Shown one piece after another: positions 63,195 through 64,000 of a stretch of 64,000 nucleotides of DNA. The notes under the pieces are model-generated. The model searched no databases. It was not told the origin of the DNA and worked only from the letters and a program-made list of their open reading frames with translations. The number at the start of each line of letters is the position of its first letter. Position 1 is the stretch's first letter. Source of the DNA: Oceanispirochaeta crateris (GTDB lineage: Bacteria > Spirochaetota > Spirochaetia > DSM-2461); NCBI RefSeq assembly GCF_008329965.1, contig NZ_CP036150.1, positions 3,514,439 to 3,578,438 of the forward strand. Reading direction: 5' to 3'. The translations under genes were made by a program, and so were the position numbers.

Positions 63195-63209
63195 TTTCAG
63201 TAACCTGAT

Positions 63210-63229
63210 CCCTCCGGGATTCCGGAGGG
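63210..63229 (+). other. Intercistronic stem-loop after the binding-protein gene
   Basis: CCCTCCGG and CCGGAGGG form a perfect 8-pair stem with a 4-base loop. A second, weaker inverted repeat (AGAGG-GGAG with CTC-TCCTCT) follows before the permease start. There is no U-tract. Confidence 0.5.
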
Positions 63230-63290
63230 TTACCCACTAAAATCACTAAGAGGGGAGGTTCGCGTTAATCTCTCCTCTCGGAGTTATTCT

Positions 63291-64000
63291 ATGACAAATC
63301 TATTAGCCACTCAAAGGCTGGGGCAGAAAAGCAGAGAGCAGTTATTAGGATGGGGGCTCGTGTTTCCGGCTGTTTTTATCATTCTTTCGTTAATTTTGTA
63401 TCCCATTATTTATAATATATATTTAAGCTTTTTTGATGTGAATCTTCACGAAGGAAATACTTTTACGGGACTGGAAAATCATCGATCGGTTCTAATGGAT
63501 TCTTTTTTCTGGAAATCAGTAATGACGACTGTCATTTATGTTTTTTTTACGACAGTCGGGACGACTCTTTTTGGTTTGATTGTTGCCTTAGTGATGAATC
63601 AGGATTTTCCTTTAAGAGGGCTTGTTAGAAGTTTAGTTCTGTTTCCCTATGTAGCCCCCGTTATTTCTGTTGTTTTTGCCTGGCAGTTTATCTTTGATCC
63701 GGTCAATGGGATTGTAATGGATGTTCTTGTTGAGAGGTTAGGGTTTTTTAGCGAACGTGTAAATCTTATCGGTTCTCCCTCATCCGCTGTTTGGATTGCC
63801 ATTATATTCAGTATCTGGAAGAATTTTCCTTTTTCTTATCTTATGATTCTTTCCCGTTTGCAGGGAATCGATAAAAATCTCTTCGAAGCTGCCGAAGTGG
63901 ACGGAGCCTCTGGCTGGGAAAGATTCCGTTTTATTACGCTCCCTGAAATTTACTTTGTAACTGGATCTATTATTTTATTACGGGTTATTTGGAATTTTAA
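63291..64000 (+). CDS. Sugar ABC transporter permease (UgpA/MalF type), 5' part
   Basis: The first 236 residues of a permease, cut by the window end. The ATG at 63291 has GGAG 8 bases upstream. Six-span pattern beginning LVFPAVFIILSLILYPIIYNIYLSFF; the EAA loop reads FEAAEVDGASGWERFRFITLP. It is the expected partner of the preceding binding protein; the second permease should follow outside the window. Confidence 0.9.
   Translation, partial: MTNLLATQRLGQKSREQLLGWGLVFPAVFIILSLILYPIIYNIYLSFFDVNLHEGNTFTGLENHRSVLMDSFFWKSVMTTVIYVFFTTVGTTLFGLIVALVMNQDFPLRGLVRSLVLFPYVAPVISVVFAWQFIFDPVNGIVMDVLVERLGFFSERVNLIGSPSSAVWIAIIFSIWKNFPFSYLMILSRLQGIDKNLFEAAEVDGASGWERFRFITLPEIYFVTGSIILLRVIWNF

Overview
The window looks like a chromosomal segment of a free-living, heterotrophic spirochete (Spirochaetota), possibly marine. 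This is inferred from the large number of carbohydrate ABC transporters, YesMN-type two-component genes, diderm features (an outer-membrane barrel, a LolA-like protein, an RND exporter), and binding proteins whose mature N-termini follow an [N/S/A]-G-[Q/T] pattern. No rRNA or tRNA gene was recognised, so the assignment rests on gene content alone.

Bases 1-9,180 hold the end of a C_GCAxxG_C_C redox protein, a broken thioredoxin-like remnant, an ArsP-type permease divergent from an ArsR regulator, a TtcA-like tRNA thiolation enzyme, and a four-gene general amino-acid ABC transporter (AapJQMP type) behind a textbook sigma-54 promoter. A small ABC-2 exporter operon with its own GntR/YtrA regulator and a clear palindromic operator follows. 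Bases 9,270-13,500 hold an orphan tryptophan synthase beta chain, a UPF0316-like membrane protein, a RimK-associated retropepsin-like protein, a RimK fused to an RCK_C domain, and a cold-shock protein.

Bases 13,839-18,318 (minus strand) form the most unusual block. A secreted LTxxQ protein, a two-cluster ferredoxin, a Tat-signal flavoprotein, TatC, TatB, TatA and a NapH-like membrane ferredoxin lie head to tail. The flavoprotein and the LTxxQ protein share Gly/Pro-rich repeats. This reads as a dedicated Tat export system packaged with its own periplasmic redox enzyme. Upstream sits a TetR - RND exporter - LolA-like - beta-barrel operon (18,494-23,891), then ssb, a DMT-family transporter with a TetR regulator, and a degenerate IS66-family element (26,720-29,060).

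Bases 29,309-64,000 are a glycan-utilisation region. They contain four sugar-type ABC importers (binding proteins at 32,888, 44,291, 53,424 and 61,812), a GHL6-like glycosidase, a 2-hydroxyacid dehydrogenase, two CxPSR sulfatases, a GH95 fucosidase-family enzyme, and regulators of the YesMN, AraC, LacI, PBP-AraC and NarL types. The GH95 operon runs on into a CoaX-like gene and pdxST (vitamin B6). An isolated membrane protein resembling IgaA lies at 39,494-41,461. The combination of GH95, sulfatases and importers suggests uptake and breakdown of sulfated, fucose- or galactose-containing polysaccharides. In all five ABC operons a stem-loop separates the binding-protein gene from the first permease gene. 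The last permease gene runs off the end of the window.
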